64,000 nt of DNA from Collinsella sp. (GCA_019414565.1 DXLU01000007.1:163503-227502), one strand, 5' to 3'; numbered from the stretch's first letter, positions 16,012 to 24,422 are shown. Made by a program: numbers and translations. Notes: generated from the letters alone by a model not told the origin.

Positions 16012-16187
16012 CCGTTCAAACAGTAACGAACAAATTGTATCAGACTCGTGCACACCTAAAATGAGCGCCCGTACAGCTCCAATCATCACTTTTTTGAGAA
16101 AAATACCCCCTGCTTTAGTGGGATGTAGTGATAATCTCGCCTGTTCGCGCTACAGTTTGTCGGAAATACCTCGATGTTAGGAACCAA

Positions 16188-17240
16188 ATGATCACTTCCG
16201 AGCTTTTCGGCACCGCGCCGTGCGGTACCCCCGTTCATCGTTACACCCTCAACGGGCCCGAGATCTGCGTTCGCATTATGGACTATGGCGCCACCGTGCT
16301 TGGTATCGATGTGCCCGACATTCCCGGCAACGTGCGCGATGTGGTGCTGGGCTTCGATAAGCTCGAGGATTACTTTGACAACCCCGCCTGCTTTGGCGCG
16401 ACCATCGGCCCCGTGGCAAACCGCACCGCGGGCGCCACGATCACCATCGACGGCACGGACTGGCATATGCCGGCCAACGAGGGCGTCAACAACCTGCACA
16501 GCGATCTTGAGCACGGCCTGCACAAGCGCGTATGGGATGTTGAGCTCGACGAGGTCCACAATGCCGTGCGCATGACCACCTCGCTTGAGGATGGCGAGCT
16601 GGGCCTGCCCGGCAACCGCACCTTTACGGCCATGTTTACCGTTACACGCACCGGCGTCTTTCGCATCGAGTATGACTGCGAGAGCGACCGCGCCACCTAC
16701 GTGTCCATGACCAACCACACGTACTTTAACCTTGCCGGCCATAACGCCGGCATGGACTGTGAGCACTTCTTTGTTGCCAACGCCGCCCACTACCTGCCCA
16801 TTAGCGAGCAGAATATCCCCACCGGCGAAATCGCTCCGGTCGAGGGCACGCCGTTTGACTTTCGCGAGCTGCGCCCCGTCGCTCCTGGCATGGAAGCCGA
16901 TGACCCGCAGATTAAGCAGGCCCGTGGCTACGATCACTGCCTGTGCATCGATGGCTATCAGTACGGCCGTAATCTGCGCCGCGCGATGCACGTCGAGGAG
17001 ATGTGGACCGGCCGCGAGCTGGACTACTACACCACCGCGCCGGGCGTTCAGCTCTACACCGGCAACTGGCTGGGCGACGAGCACGCCAAGGACGATGCCA
17101 ACTATGGCTGGGGCGCCGGCTTCGCCCTCGAGGCCGAGATGTACCCCGACACGCCGCACCAGCCGCTGTTCCCGCAGGGCATTGTGGGCCCGGGCCATCC
17201 CTACAGCAATGTGATCGAATACCACTTTATGAGGCACTAA
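16188..17240 (+). CDS. galM: Aldose 1-epimerase (galactose mutarotase)
   Basis: Interconverts the alpha and beta anomers of aldohexoses such as galactose released by beta-galactosidases. The protein has 350 residues from the ATG at 16188, preceded by AGGA; a GTG 60 bp upstream is less likely. Family motifs are visible: NRTAGATITIDG, NNLHSD, the catalytic-histidine segment SMTNHTYFNLAGH, and the distal acid in GYDHC and QLYTGNWL regions. It is divergent from the DeoR regulator and has its own terminator at 17267. It fits the galactoside-processing theme of the region. Confidence 0.93.
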   Translation: MITSELFGTAPCGTPVHRYTLNGPEICVRIMDYGATVLGIDVPDIPGNVRDVVLGFDKLEDYFDNPACFGATIGPVANRTAGATITIDGTDWHMPANEGVNNLHSDLEHGLHKRVWDVELDEVHNAVRMTTSLEDGELGLPGNRTFTAMFTVTRTGVFRIEYDCESDRATYVSMTNHTYFNLAGHNAGMDCEHFFVANAAHYLPISEQNIPTGEIAPVEGTPFDFRELRPVAPGMEADDPQIKQARGYDHCLCIDGYQYGRNLRRAMHVEEMWTGRELDYYTTAPGVQLYTGNWLGDEHAKDDANYGWGAGFALEAEMYPDTPHQPLFPQGIVGPGHPYSNVIEYHFMRH

Positions 17241-17266
17241 GCCCGCAACGCGACATATCGCACAGC

Positions 17267-17302
17267 AGCGCCCGCCGGCACCACCGCCAGCGGGCGCTTT
17301 TT
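17267..17302 (+). terminator. Terminator after aldose 1-epimerase
   Basis: AGCGCCCGC at 17267-17275 pairs with GCGGGCGCT at 17290-17298, followed by a T-run. Confidence 0.85.
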
Positions 17303-17347
17303 CATCTTTTAGGCTCGTTTTTTCTGTGACTGTATGAGTGACATATC

Positions 17348-17499
17348 AAAACTATGCCCATTTACTACGTTTAGCCCGGGATGCTCGACCATGCACCGGT
17401 TTTTGTTACATTTGTGAGCAGTATACCTGCGGTTTTGTTTATCTCAAATTCAACATGCTCGACGATAGCCAATCAAACGTAGTAAATGGGCATAGTTTT
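17348..17499. repeat. 152-bp element with 25-bp perfect terminal inverted repeats
   Basis: The outer arms (17348-17372 and 17475-17499) are exact inverses and include AAAACTATGCCCATTTAC. The interior of about 100 bp is AT-rich, has no reading frame of note, and carries a direct repeat ATGCTCGAC near 17381 and 17455. The form suggests a MITE-like or long-hairpin element. A larger element with similar architecture but different sequence is at 38316-38532. Confidence 0.8.
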
Positions 17500-17566
17500 T
17501 GACAGGCGGCATCGCGCGCATCCCTCGCAAGGGCAAAATGATCCGTTTTCCTCCGTCCCCAAGGGA

Positions 17567-18049
17567 TCAGTTGAACAGATTGCCAATGGGGTCGGGGGCG
17601 GAACTGGGGAGATAACGGATTTCTAGCTCTATGCCGAGCTTTTGCAACTCTTTGAAGGCGGCAATGTCCGTATCGTCTACGGCAATGGCAGGCGTTGCAG
17701 AGCGCTTGCCCTCCCTCGCCCGCATATGGCCGATGCTGATCTTGGTTATTGGCACACCGCCCTTAACCAGCGCGAGTGCATCCGTGGGCGACGCCACCAT
17801 GATGAGAATCCATTGGCGCGGCGTTGCGGTATAAATGATGTCGATGGTCCTTTGCACCGAGAAAAACCGCGTCCAAACGCCTTCTGGCGCCGCCACCCTC
17901 ATGGGTGCCCATTGGCGCGAATCCGCCGCGATCTCATCGTTGACGATTAAGAAAAGATTGGAACCCACGGCTTCGTTCCACAGCTCAACGTCTTGCCCGT
18001 AAATAAACCGATCATCGATGCGTGTGAGAAGAATCTTGGGTTGAGCCAT
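17567..18049 (-). CDS. Orphan mannose-family PTS EIIB lacking the phospho-histidine
   Basis: A 160-residue protein aligning end to end with the EIIB at 27303-27785 (AEPNILLTRIDNRLIHGQV against AQPKILLTRIDDRFIYGQD). The active-site His17 of the family is Tyr17 here; the codon reads TAC. The rest of the fold is preserved (FLIVNDEIAAD, RFFSVQRTIDII, LVKGGVPITKISIG). It stands alone, with no EIIA, EIIC or EIID beside it, between the inverted-repeat element and a tRNA gene. It cannot accept phosphate at the normal position, so it is either a regulatory or decoy EIIB or a decaying relic. The start at 18049 has only a weak GGGGC upstream. Confidence 0.85.
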   Translation of the reverse strand: MAQPKILLTRIDDRFIYGQDVELWNEAVGSNLFLIVNDEIAADSRQWAPMRVAAPEGVWTRFFSVQRTIDIIYTATPRQWILIMVASPTDALALVKGGVPITKISIGHMRAREGKRSATPAIAVDDTDIAAFKELQKLGIELEIRYLPSSAPDPIGNLFN

Positions 18050-18206
18050 CGCTGCCCCATTCTGCTTGAGACCCGTAAGAGCAAGACATCGTGTCTCCAA
18101 TATTAGTGCATTTAAAGTGAGAAAAGCCGTCAGAACACTTGCGCGGATGTGCGATGTCCCGTATCATAAACAGCCGTTGACGCCTCAGTTGCGTCATCAC
18201 ATGGCC

Positions 18207-18282
18207 GCCAGCGTAGCTCAGTTGGTAGAGCACCGCTCTCGTAAAGCGGGGGTCACCGGTTCGAGCCCGGTCGCTGGCTCCA
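18207..18282 (+). tRNA. tRNA-Thr (CGT)
   Basis: A 76-nt cloverleaf. The acceptor stem GCCAGCG pairs with CGCTGGC, the D-arm is GCTCAGTTGGTAGAGC, and the anticodon stem CCGCT/AGCGG encloses the loop CTCGTAA, giving anticodon CGT. The T-arm contains GGTTCGAGCC, and CCA is encoded. A terminator follows at 18294. Confidence 0.97.
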
Positions 18283-18293
18283 TTGCACAAGAT

Positions 18294-18316
18294 AGCCGCC
18301 TTCGGGCGGCTTTTTT
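18294..18316 (+). terminator. Terminator after tRNA-Thr
   Basis: AGCCGCC, a TTCG tetraloop and GGCGGCT are followed by six T residues. Confidence 0.93.
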
Positions 18317-18382
18317 GTTGCCGATTTCGGGCGCACATCCGCCAATCCAAGCACAACGCCGCCGGCAACTCCCCTACTCAAC

Positions 18383-18431
18383 AAAAAGCCCCGCCAACCG
18401 CAATCCCCAAAGGAACCGCGATCAGCGGGGC
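18383..18431 (-). terminator. Terminator after yhcH-like gene
   Basis: On the minus strand, GCCCCGC (18425-18431) pairs with GCGGGGC (18388-18394), followed by TTTTTG. It lies about 60 bp downstream of the stop at 18491. Confidence 0.7.
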
Positions 18432-18490
18432 CCAAGCGCGCTCCTCAATGGAATCACGCCATCAGACGAGCAGCTCAGACGAGCAGCGCG

Positions 18491-18964
18491 TTACTCCTCC
18501 CAGTAAGCGTCGGCAAGCAACTTAAAGCAGATCTTCTTGACCGGCTGTGCGCCATCGCCCGGGAACTCGAGCGTGGGCATGTGGGGCTCGCCGGCAACGA
18601 ACAGCGCGAATTTGTCGTCGGCAAGATCGCCGGCGATCGAGGCGTCGGAATCGACCAGATCATAGTCGTCCTTCTCGTCAAACTCCTGGACCAGTGTCAG
18701 GCTGCCCGTAGCGACCTTGAAGGCCTCGCGACCCTCGACGTCGATCTGCAGGTCGTGATAGCGCTGATGCGTCTCATAGTGAGCCTCAGCCTCGGGACGC
18801 GTCGTGGGAGACATGACGTTCGCAAAGACCTTCTCACCCAAAATCGGATGGCTGCCGACCTCGAGCTGTGCCGGGTCGTTCTCCTCGAGCCAGTCGATCA
18901 GCACGTCGAGGCCCTTGAGCATTCCGCGGTATTCCTCGATATCGCCCAATGCACCGTAAATCAT
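18491..18964 (-). CDS. YhcH/YjgK/YiaL-family protein (sugar anomerase-like)
   Basis: A cupin-fold protein of 157 residues in the family that includes NanQ and EbgC. It contains the His/acid-rich core EAHYETHQRYHDLQIDVEG and the late motif FVAGEPHMPTLE. Members act on sugar anomers, for example N-acetylneuraminate anomerisation by NanQ, or form small partners of beta-galactosidase. GAGGGGA lies upstream of the ATG. It is the last gene of a minus-strand run: LacX-like epimerase, PfkB kinase, nagA remnant, then this gene. A role in supplying the right anomer for amino-sugar catabolism is inferred. Confidence 0.9.
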   Translation of the reverse strand: MIYGALGDIEEYRGMLKGLDVLIDWLEENDPAQLEVGSHPILGEKVFANVMSPTTRPEAEAHYETHQRYHDLQIDVEGREAFKVATGSLTLVQEFDEKDDYDLVDSDASIAGDLADDKFALFVAGEPHMPTLEFPGDGAQPVKKICFKLLADAYWEE

Positions 18965-18996
18965 CTAAATCCCCTCTCGGATCGTTTATTTGGCAG

Positions 18997-19128
18997 CTAC
19001 TCGGTAAATGCATTACCGACGCTGTTGCCACCCACATACGTCTCGACCAGGGTAAGGTCGGGATTGAACACGACAAACTCGGCGTCGCGCCCCAGCATAA
19101 TGCTACCGCACTTGTCGTCGACATGAGC
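18997..19128 (-). pseudogene. 3' remnant of a nagA gene
   Basis: In the minus frame ending with TAG at 18997, the last 43 codons read DKCGSIMLGRDAEFVVFNP then TLVETYVGGNSVGNAFTE. This matches the C-terminus of the intact NagA at 21855-23024 with about six substitutions. Upstream of 19128 the homology stops abruptly. The fragment lies between the PfkB kinase gene and the yhcH-like gene, so this operon probably once held a full nagA that was lost or relocated. Confidence 0.85.
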
Positions 19129-19161
19129 TAGCAAGCAATGCCGGGGCCGACGCCCAGGCTT

Positions 19162-20097
19162 TTACAGCTCGGTCACGACAACGCCGTTGTAGACCTCGTC
19201 CCAACGGTCCATGACCAGATGGCCGGTCATGGGATCCATGGCATTGAGCTTGCCGCAGGTGTTGGCGGTACGCAGCACCGTCTCGTCATCCGCGCCAGCA
19301 GCAATCGCATGCGCGAAGCCGGCAATGGTCGAATCGCCAGAGCCCGTAGCGTTAACGGCGGGGATATCGGGGGTCTTGGCGCGGAATGCACGGCCATTAT
19401 GGAAGCCCACGGAGCCGGCAGCGCCCATGGACACGACGACCCAGGGGATATCGGAGAAGCGGGCATCAGAGGCGAGCGCGGCGCGGAGCTCGTCCACATC
19501 GTCGGTGGTAAAGCTCGTGCCCAGAAGGCCGTTAATCTCGGTCAGGTTAGGCTTGACCAGCTCGGGCTTAATTTCGGACTTAAGGGCGGCCTCGAGCGAA
19601 GCACCCGAGGTATCGAGCAGCACCTTGGCGCCGGCGTTCTCGGCAATACCCGTGATCTTGGCGTAGTAGCCCGCCTCGACACCACGGGGCAGCGAACCCG
19701 AGATGGTAACGACAGCGGCCTTGCTCGCAAGCTCGGCGAACTTGGCGGTAAAGGCATCGAGCTCCTCGGGGGCAATCGTCGGGCCGCTCTCGAGTAGCTC
19801 GGTCTGGTTGCCGGCGTGGAGGATGTTAAGGCAAATGCGAGTCTCGCCCTTGATGGGTACAAAATCATTCTTAATGCCGTTGGCATCCATGAGCTCGGCC
19901 ATGTAGGCGCCCATGTGGCCGCCGAGTAGACCGGTTGCCACAACGTCGTCGCCCAGCTGACCCAGTACACGGGCCACGTTGAGACCCTTGCCGCCGGCGG
20001 TCTTTTCGGGCGTCACACGGTTAACGTCGTCGATAATGAGCTCATCGAGCTGATAGCGTGTATCGACGGACGGGTTCATCGTAACGGTGAGGATCAT
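19162..20097 (-). CDS. lacC: PfkB-family hexose-phosphate kinase (tagatose-6-P / fructose-1-P kinase type)
   Basis: Phosphorylates a ketohexose phosphate at C1 or C6. The 311-residue protein begins MILTVTMNPSVDTRY, the hallmark of the LacC/FruK branch. It shows the substrate loop GGKGLNVA (residues 35-42), TISGSLPRG, and the ATP/catalytic motif NATGSGDST with Asp255 as base. GGAG lies seven bases upstream of the start. Next to NagA and AgaS-type enzymes in the same region, a tagatose-6-phosphate kinase step is the best fit; 1-phosphofructokinase activity is the main alternative. The product would need a tagatose-1,6-bisphosphate aldolase, and none is seen in the window. Confidence 0.88.
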   Translation of the reverse strand: MILTVTMNPSVDTRYQLDELIIDDVNRVTPEKTAGGKGLNVARVLGQLGDDVVATGLLGGHMGAYMAELMDANGIKNDFVPIKGETRICLNILHAGNQTELLESGPTIAPEELDAFTAKFAELASKAAVVTISGSLPRGVEAGYYAKITGIAENAGAKVLLDTSGASLEAALKSEIKPELVKPNLTEINGLLGTSFTTDDVDELRAALASDARFSDIPWVVVSMGAAGSVGFHNGRAFRAKTPDIPAVNATGSGDSTIAGFAHAIAAGADDETVLRTANTCGKLNAMDPMTGHLVMDRWDEVYNGVVVTEL

Positions 20098-20156
20098 TTT
20101 TAGCTCCTTATCTCGCAGGCTCCTTGTGCCTCGCGATACGAGTCGACAAAACGGAA

Positions 20157-21038
20157 TTACAGAATCTCAATCGTGAACGAGCGAACGACGGTCTCCTTGG
20201 GCTTGGCGACAAGGCAGCCACGCTTATGCTCAAGCACGTCGTCCTCATCGGAGCAGGTCGAAAGGCCGCCCCAAGGCTCAACTGCCACAAAATCACCCTC
20301 GGGCTTGCTCCACACAATGAGATATGGGAAGCCCTCAAAGCTCAGGCGAACGCCCTTGTCCTCGCCCTTTTTGGAAAGCGTGACCTGGCGGCTCTCGAGC
20401 ACGTCAAAGATGGTCTCCGCAAAATCGAAGAGCTCGTGCGACAGGGGCAGCGTCTTTCCCACCATGGGGTTCTTGGAGCGCTTGTCCACGTCAATCAAGC
20501 CAGTCGAAGGGACAGCGGTGCAAAGCTCTGCAGCCTCTTCTTTCTCAAAGCGCAACTCGTAGTCCGTATAGGCCTCGCCCTCATCGAGCGGGCACCTAAA
20601 GCCGGGATGCCCACCGATAAAGAACGGCATGTCCTCGGTGCCCTCGTTGGTAACCTCATAGGAGACACGCACGGCGGCGTCCTCGAGCGTATAGCGGGCG
20701 ACGAGCCTAAACGGATACGGATAATCGCTCAGCAACGCAGCGTTATCCTCGGACGCCAGACACACAGCCAACTCGTTCTCGCCTTGGCTCAGCAGCTTCC
20801 ACTCCTGCTTGCGCGCAAAGCCGTGGCGAGCGAGCTTTACATGATGCCCGGCAAACGTCATGGCGCTACCATCGCGCAGGCCTCCGCAAATCGGAAAGCA
20901 GACCGGCGCCTGGCCGGACCACACGGCGGGGTCACCCTGCCACAAGTACTCGCGACCTCCGGCCTCAATCGAGGTAAACGAACCACCAGCCGTGGACACC
21001 TTAATAGAAATCGAATCGTTGGAGAGAGCGTATTCCAT
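20157..21038 (-). CDS. LacX-like aldose 1-epimerase family protein
   Basis: A 293-residue galactose-mutarotase-like beta-sandwich protein. Motifs include YLWQGDPAVWSGQAPVCFP, HGFARKQEW, the catalytic-type His in FFIGGHPGFRCPL, and VAVEPWGGLS near the end. AAAGGA precedes the ATG by eight bases. In lactococci, LacX is encoded beside tagatose-pathway genes; here the next gene is the LacC-like kinase, 59 bp downstream. Substrate anomer specificity is not visible. It is distinct from the GalM-type epimerase at 16188. Confidence 0.88.
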   Translation of the reverse strand: MEYALSNDSISIKVSTAGGSFTSIEAGGREYLWQGDPAVWSGQAPVCFPICGGLRDGSAMTFAGHHVKLARHGFARKQEWKLLSQGENELAVCLASEDNAALLSDYPYPFRLVARYTLEDAAVRVSYEVTNEGTEDMPFFIGGHPGFRCPLDEGEAYTDYELRFEKEEAAELCTAVPSTGLIDVDKRSKNPMVGKTLPLSHELFDFAETIFDVLESRQVTLSKKGEDKGVRLSFEGFPYLIVWSKPEGDFVAVEPWGGLSTCSDEDDVLEHKRGCLVAKPKETVVRSFTIEIL

Positions 21039-21194
21039 TGCCCATCCTTTCGAACAACTGCTTTTTGCTCGCAAGTACCCGTCTCGGCTCTGACCAATGG
21101 ACAAACCCGCACGCTCATCGATGCGTCCGGTATCCCGGCCATGTAACGGGGTACCATACAGACATTGATGCAATTACAGCTGAAAGGCCTTCTT

Positions 21195-21779
21195 ATGCGA
21201 ACCATCATTCTTTATGCCTCACGCCACCACGGCAATACGAAAAAGCTCGTGGACGCCATCGTCGAGGCGCACCCCGAAATCGATACCCTCGACGTGAAAA
21301 CACTCGGCAAAAACGAGTATCCCAACCTGCACGAATACCATCTGATTGGTGTCGCCACGGGCATCTATTACTCCGAGATCGACAAGGACATGGCACGCGT
21401 GCTCACTAACGTGTTGCAGCCGCAGGACAAGGTGTTTGGCCTTATGACCTACGGTGGCAAAAACAAGTGGTACGGCAAGGATATCGATGGCATCTGCCGC
21501 ATGAGGCAGGCCATCTTTATGGGTGTCTACGGCTGCCCCGGCTTTGATACGTGGGGGCCGTTCAAACTCACCGGCGGTGTCCAAAAGGGGCACCCGACCG
21601 CTGAGGAAATTAAGGGTGCCGTCGACTTCTTCGACAAGATCGAAGACGAGTATGGAGACATCATCGTCGAAGAGTACGCCAAGCGCGAGAAGCGCCTAGC
21701 ATACGAGAAGGAGCATCCTGCAGGAGGCCTGGTGGCCGGCGTTAAGCGTACGGCAAAGAAAATCGCTAGCAAGCTGTAA
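21195..21779 (+). CDS. Flavodoxin-like protein
   Basis: A 194-residue FMN-binding-fold protein. The N-terminal strand and phosphate loop (MRTIILYASRHHGNTKK) is followed by GVATGIYYSEID and VFGLMTYGGKNKWYG, typical of short-chain flavodoxin-like domains. The C-terminal 50 residues are a charged, lysine-rich tail. GAAAGG lies eight bases before the ATG. It is transcribed alone between two minus-strand sugar genes and ends at the terminator at 21811. An electron-transfer role is inferred; the redox partner is unknown. Confidence 0.88.
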   Translation: MRTIILYASRHHGNTKKLVDAIVEAHPEIDTLDVKTLGKNEYPNLHEYHLIGVATGIYYSEIDKDMARVLTNVLQPQDKVFGLMTYGGKNKWYGKDIDGICRMRQAIFMGVYGCPGFDTWGPFKLTGGVQKGHPTAEEIKGAVDFFDKIEDEYGDIIVEEYAKREKRLAYEKEHPAGGLVAGVKRTAKKIASKL

Positions 21780-21810
21780 CTGTAAAGGTGCTTTTGAGCG
21801 TTTAACCCGT

Positions 21811-21851
21811 ACGGCGGGTCCGAGCAGATTCGGGCCCGCCGTCTTTTTCTT
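21811..21851. terminator. Bidirectional terminator between flavodoxin and nagA
   Basis: A 13-bp stem (ACGGCGGGTCCGA with TCGGGCCCGCCGT, one G-U pair) encloses GCAGAT. The plus strand continues with CTTTTTCTTT. It sits between convergent genes. Confidence 0.85.
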
Positions 21852-21854
21852 TCG

Positions 21855-23024
21855 TTACTCGGTAAAGGCGTTGCCGACGCTCTGGCCGCCAACATACGTC
21901 TCGACGAGGGTGAGCTCATGGTCGAACACGACAAAGTCGGCGTCGCGACCCGGCATGATGCTGCCGCACTTATCCTCGATGTGCGCGGAGCGTGCCGGCA
22001 CCTCGGTTGCCATGCGAATGGCGATATCGGCGCTGGCGATGCCCCAGTCGACGATGTTCTTGACGCCCTGGGCAAGCGTGAGCACCGAACCGGCAATGCT
22101 CTTGCCATCGGCGAGCCAGCACAGGTTGTCCTTCATGATGACGTCCATGCCGCCGCTGGTGTAGCTGCCCTCGGGCATGCCGCCGCAGCCCAGGCAGTCG
22201 GTGATGAGTACCGTGTGCTGCCAGCCCTTGGCCTGCAGCAGCGCCTTGATGGCGGCAGGGTTTACGTGCTTGCCGTCACAGATGATCTCGGCGTAGGTCT
22301 CGGACGTGGACATAGCAGCACCCACGACACCGGGCTCACGGTGATGCAGCCCGCGCTGGCCGTTATAGGTATGCGTAAAGCAGCTGGCACCGGCGTTGAT
22401 GGCAGCGATGCACTCATCGTAGGTGGCGTCGGAGTGACCGATGCTGGTCACCACACCCTTGGCGTTCAGAGCAGCCGCATAAGCAGCGGCACCGTCGCGC
22501 TCGGCCGCCATGGCGCTCTTAACGATGCGACCGCCCGCAGCCTCCTGCCACTGATCGAAGACCTCCTCGGAGGGGTCGATCAGATAAGCGGGGTTCTGCG
22601 CGCCCACGTGCTTCATGGTAAAGAAAGGGCCTTCCAGGTAGATGCCCTGAATGCGAGCACCGCAGAAGTCGGGGCCGCGACCCTCGTCCGCCTGGGCGAT
22701 GGCGGCGCAGGCGTCCTTAATCTGCTCGACGCCATCGGTGAACGTCGTGGGCAGCCAGCTGGTGGTGCCGCGACGGGCGAGCTCGGTCGAGCTGATATCG
22801 ATGCCCTCGGGATCGTTATCGGTAGTCGAGTGGTTATAGAAGCCATGGATGTGGGTGTCGACCATACCCGGTGCGATCCACGATCCCGTGTAATCCTTAA
22901 TCTCGCAAGAGGGCTCGTCGGCCTGCCAGGCGCCAAAGACGCCATCCTCGACCATAAGATAGCCGCCCAGTTGCGGGCCTGCCGGCAAGAAGAACTTGTC
23001 AGCCTTAATTGCGTACGTGCTCAT
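21855..23024 (-). CDS. nagA: N-acetylglucosamine/galactosamine-6-phosphate deacetylase
   Basis: Removes the acetyl group from an N-acetyl-hexosamine 6-phosphate. The 389-residue amidohydrolase has DTHIHGF (His58, His60), the metal-ligand Glu131 in YLEGPFF, His197 in SIGHSDA, His218 in TYNGQ context, and the catalytic Asp276 in LITDCLG. Translation starts at 23024, with AAGGAG five bases upstream; a GTG six bases earlier lacks spacing. It is monocistronic by the flanking terminators. Neighbouring AgaS, PfkB and mannose-family PTS genes suggest that GalNAc-6-P is at least one substrate. Its 3' end is duplicated as a relic at 18997-19128. Confidence 0.94.
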   Translation of the reverse strand: MSTYAIKADKFFLPAGPQLGGYLMVEDGVFGAWQADEPSCEIKDYTGSWIAPGMVDTHIHGFYNHSTTDNDPEGIDISSTELARRGTTSWLPTTFTDGVEQIKDACAAIAQADEGRGPDFCGARIQGIYLEGPFFTMKHVGAQNPAYLIDPSEEVFDQWQEAAGGRIVKSAMAAERDGAAAYAAALNAKGVVTSIGHSDATYDECIAAINAGASCFTHTYNGQRGLHHREPGVVGAAMSTSETYAEIICDGKHVNPAAIKALLQAKGWQHTVLITDCLGCGGMPEGSYTSGGMDVIMKDNLCWLADGKSIAGSVLTLAQGVKNIVDWGIASADIAIRMATEVPARSAHIEDKCGSIMPGRDADFVVFDHELTLVETYVGGQSVGNAFTE

Positions 23025-23086
23025 ATGCACTCCTTGCTTCTAAAGCAGTTGACTGTGGTGATGCTTATACCCAGCTCACGTAAAAC

Positions 23087-23123
23087 AAAAAGCGCCCGCC
23101 CGCCGTTATGAGCGGACGGGCGC
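23087..23123 (-). terminator. Terminator after agaS
   Basis: A stem pairing 23092-23103 with 23112-23123 (GCGCCCG core, one mismatch) is followed on the minus strand by CTTTTTG. It separates agaS from nagA. Confidence 0.85.
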
Positions 23124-23141
23124 CCTTACAGGGGGACGCGA

Positions 23142-24308
23142 TTAAGCGGTGAAGGGGTGAATCGTCACGCCCTTGACCACGCGGTTGACCGTGCCGGTGG
23201 GGCTCGGCGTATCGGGCGTGTTGCCCACGCGCACGGAGTTGAGCAGGCTGATTGCCTGGGCAAACATCACGAACGGCAGAGCAAGGTAACCCTCGGGGAG
23301 TGCCTCATAGCCCTTAAAGGTGAAGGACTCACCCTCGTAGACAGTAGCGCCATCCTGCTGAACGGCAACGGTGCGCTGAGCAATATCGTCGCCACCGATC
23401 TCGTTGAGGATGTCGATGTCGTACTGACGGGTGTAGGCGTCGTTGTTGACGAATACGAAGACGAGCGTCTTATCGTCGACGAAGGACTTAGGTCCGTGAC
23501 GATAGCCCATGGAGGTGTCGTAGGAAGTGGCAACCAGGCCATGAGCAAGCTCGAGGATCTTGAGCTGGCTCTCCTGAGCAAGGCCGCCAAAGGAGCCGGA
23601 GCCAAGGTAGGTCACGCGGTTGAAGTCGCCAGCGAGGTAGTCGGCAACCTCAGACTCGCGAGCGATGACCTCCTCGCCCATCTTGGCGATGGTCTCGACC
23701 CACTCGGCCTTCTGCTCGTCGGAAGCCTCGTCAAAGATGAGAGTAGAGAGCAGGGTCATGCAGGTGTAGGAGCCGGTCATGGCGAAGCCCTTGTCGTTGG
23801 CGCGCGGGATGAGCAGCGTCAGCGCATTGGGATCATCGGCGGACTCGACGGCGAGCTTGCCCTCGGGCGCGCAGGTGATGTTGAGGAACTTGACGTTGTG
23901 GACGAGCTCCTTGGCAACGGCAACGGCGGCAAGGCTCTCGGGGCTGTTGCCAGAGCGGGCAAAGGAAACCACGAGCGTGGGATCCTCAGCGTGCAGGAAG
24001 TCGCGCGGGGCGCTCACGATGTCGGTCGTGGCGATGGGCTTAAAGTCGTAGAGATCAGTGTTGCCGGCGTGACGCAGATACGGGGCGCAGGTATCGCCAA
24101 CATAGTCGGACGTACCGGCACCGGTGAAGACAACGGACAGACGGCCCTCGCCCATAGCGCGAGCCTCGGCCAGAAAGGCCTCGATGGCCTCCTTGTTCTC
24201 GCGATAGATGTTGAGCGTATCACGCCAAAGCTCGGGCTGCTGAGCAATCTCGGCCGTGGTGATCTGGGCGCCGAGCTCGGTGAGCTCCTCGACACTCTTC
24301 TCGAACAT
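23142..24308 (-). CDS. agaS: SIS-domain sugar isomerase/deaminase, AgaS type
   Basis: Predicted to convert galactosamine-6-phosphate to tagatose-6-phosphate with release of ammonia. The 388 residues contain two SIS domains. The first has VVFTGAGTSDYVGD and VVSFARSGNSPES; the second has YLGSGSFGGLAQES and TSYDTSMGYRHGPKSFV, the conserved AgaS His-Gly-Pro segment. It lies 62 bp downstream of the palindrome CTGGTAGTAACCAG (24370-24383), a DasR/NagR-type operator. Together with nagA, the PfkB kinase and the EIIA-EIID operon it forms an amino-sugar route. GlmS-like or fructosamine isomerases share the fold, but the length and motifs favour AgaS. Confidence 0.92.
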   Translation of the reverse strand: MFEKSVEELTELGAQITTAEIAQQPELWRDTLNIYRENKEAIEAFLAEARAMGEGRLSVVFTGAGTSDYVGDTCAPYLRHAGNTDLYDFKPIATTDIVSAPRDFLHAEDPTLVVSFARSGNSPESLAAVAVAKELVHNVKFLNITCAPEGKLAVESADDPNALTLLIPRANDKGFAMTGSYTCMTLLSTLIFDEASDEQKAEWVETIAKMGEEVIARESEVADYLAGDFNRVTYLGSGSFGGLAQESQLKILELAHGLVATSYDTSMGYRHGPKSFVDDKTLVFVFVNNDAYTRQYDIDILNEIGGDDIAQRTVAVQQDGATVYEGESFTFKGYEALPEGYLALPFVMFAQAISLLNSVRVGNTPDTPSPTGTVNRVVKGVTIHPFTA

Positions 24309-24369
24309 TTCTAATACCTCTCTCTAGAAGTAATCCTCTGACGTGCAATTATACACTTCGGTTGGTTAT

Positions 24370-24383
24370 CTGGTAGTAACCAG
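24370..24383. promoter_or_regulatory. NagR/DasR-like operator upstream of agaS
   Basis: CTGGTAGTAACCAG is a perfect CTGGT-N4-ACCAG palindrome in the region between agaS and the GntR regulator gene. Known NagR/DasR-type GntR proteins bind closely related sequences. A nearly identical site at 28663-28676 precedes the mannose-family PTS operon. Confidence 0.7.
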
Positions 24384-24422
24384 TTAAATACAAAGAATCA
24401 TCATATGGAAACGATGCCAACA

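Noticed and set aside
17539..17569. TGATCC/GGATCA short inverted repeat near the stop of the His-less EIIB gene
   Set aside because: Arms of six bases around a 19-base loop are too weak to call without copies elsewhere, and one arm overlaps the stop codon.
18834..19124. Minus-strand open frame covering the nagA relic region
   Set aside because: This frame is not the one that matches NagA. The homology lies in another frame ending at 18997, so the open frame is not a gene.
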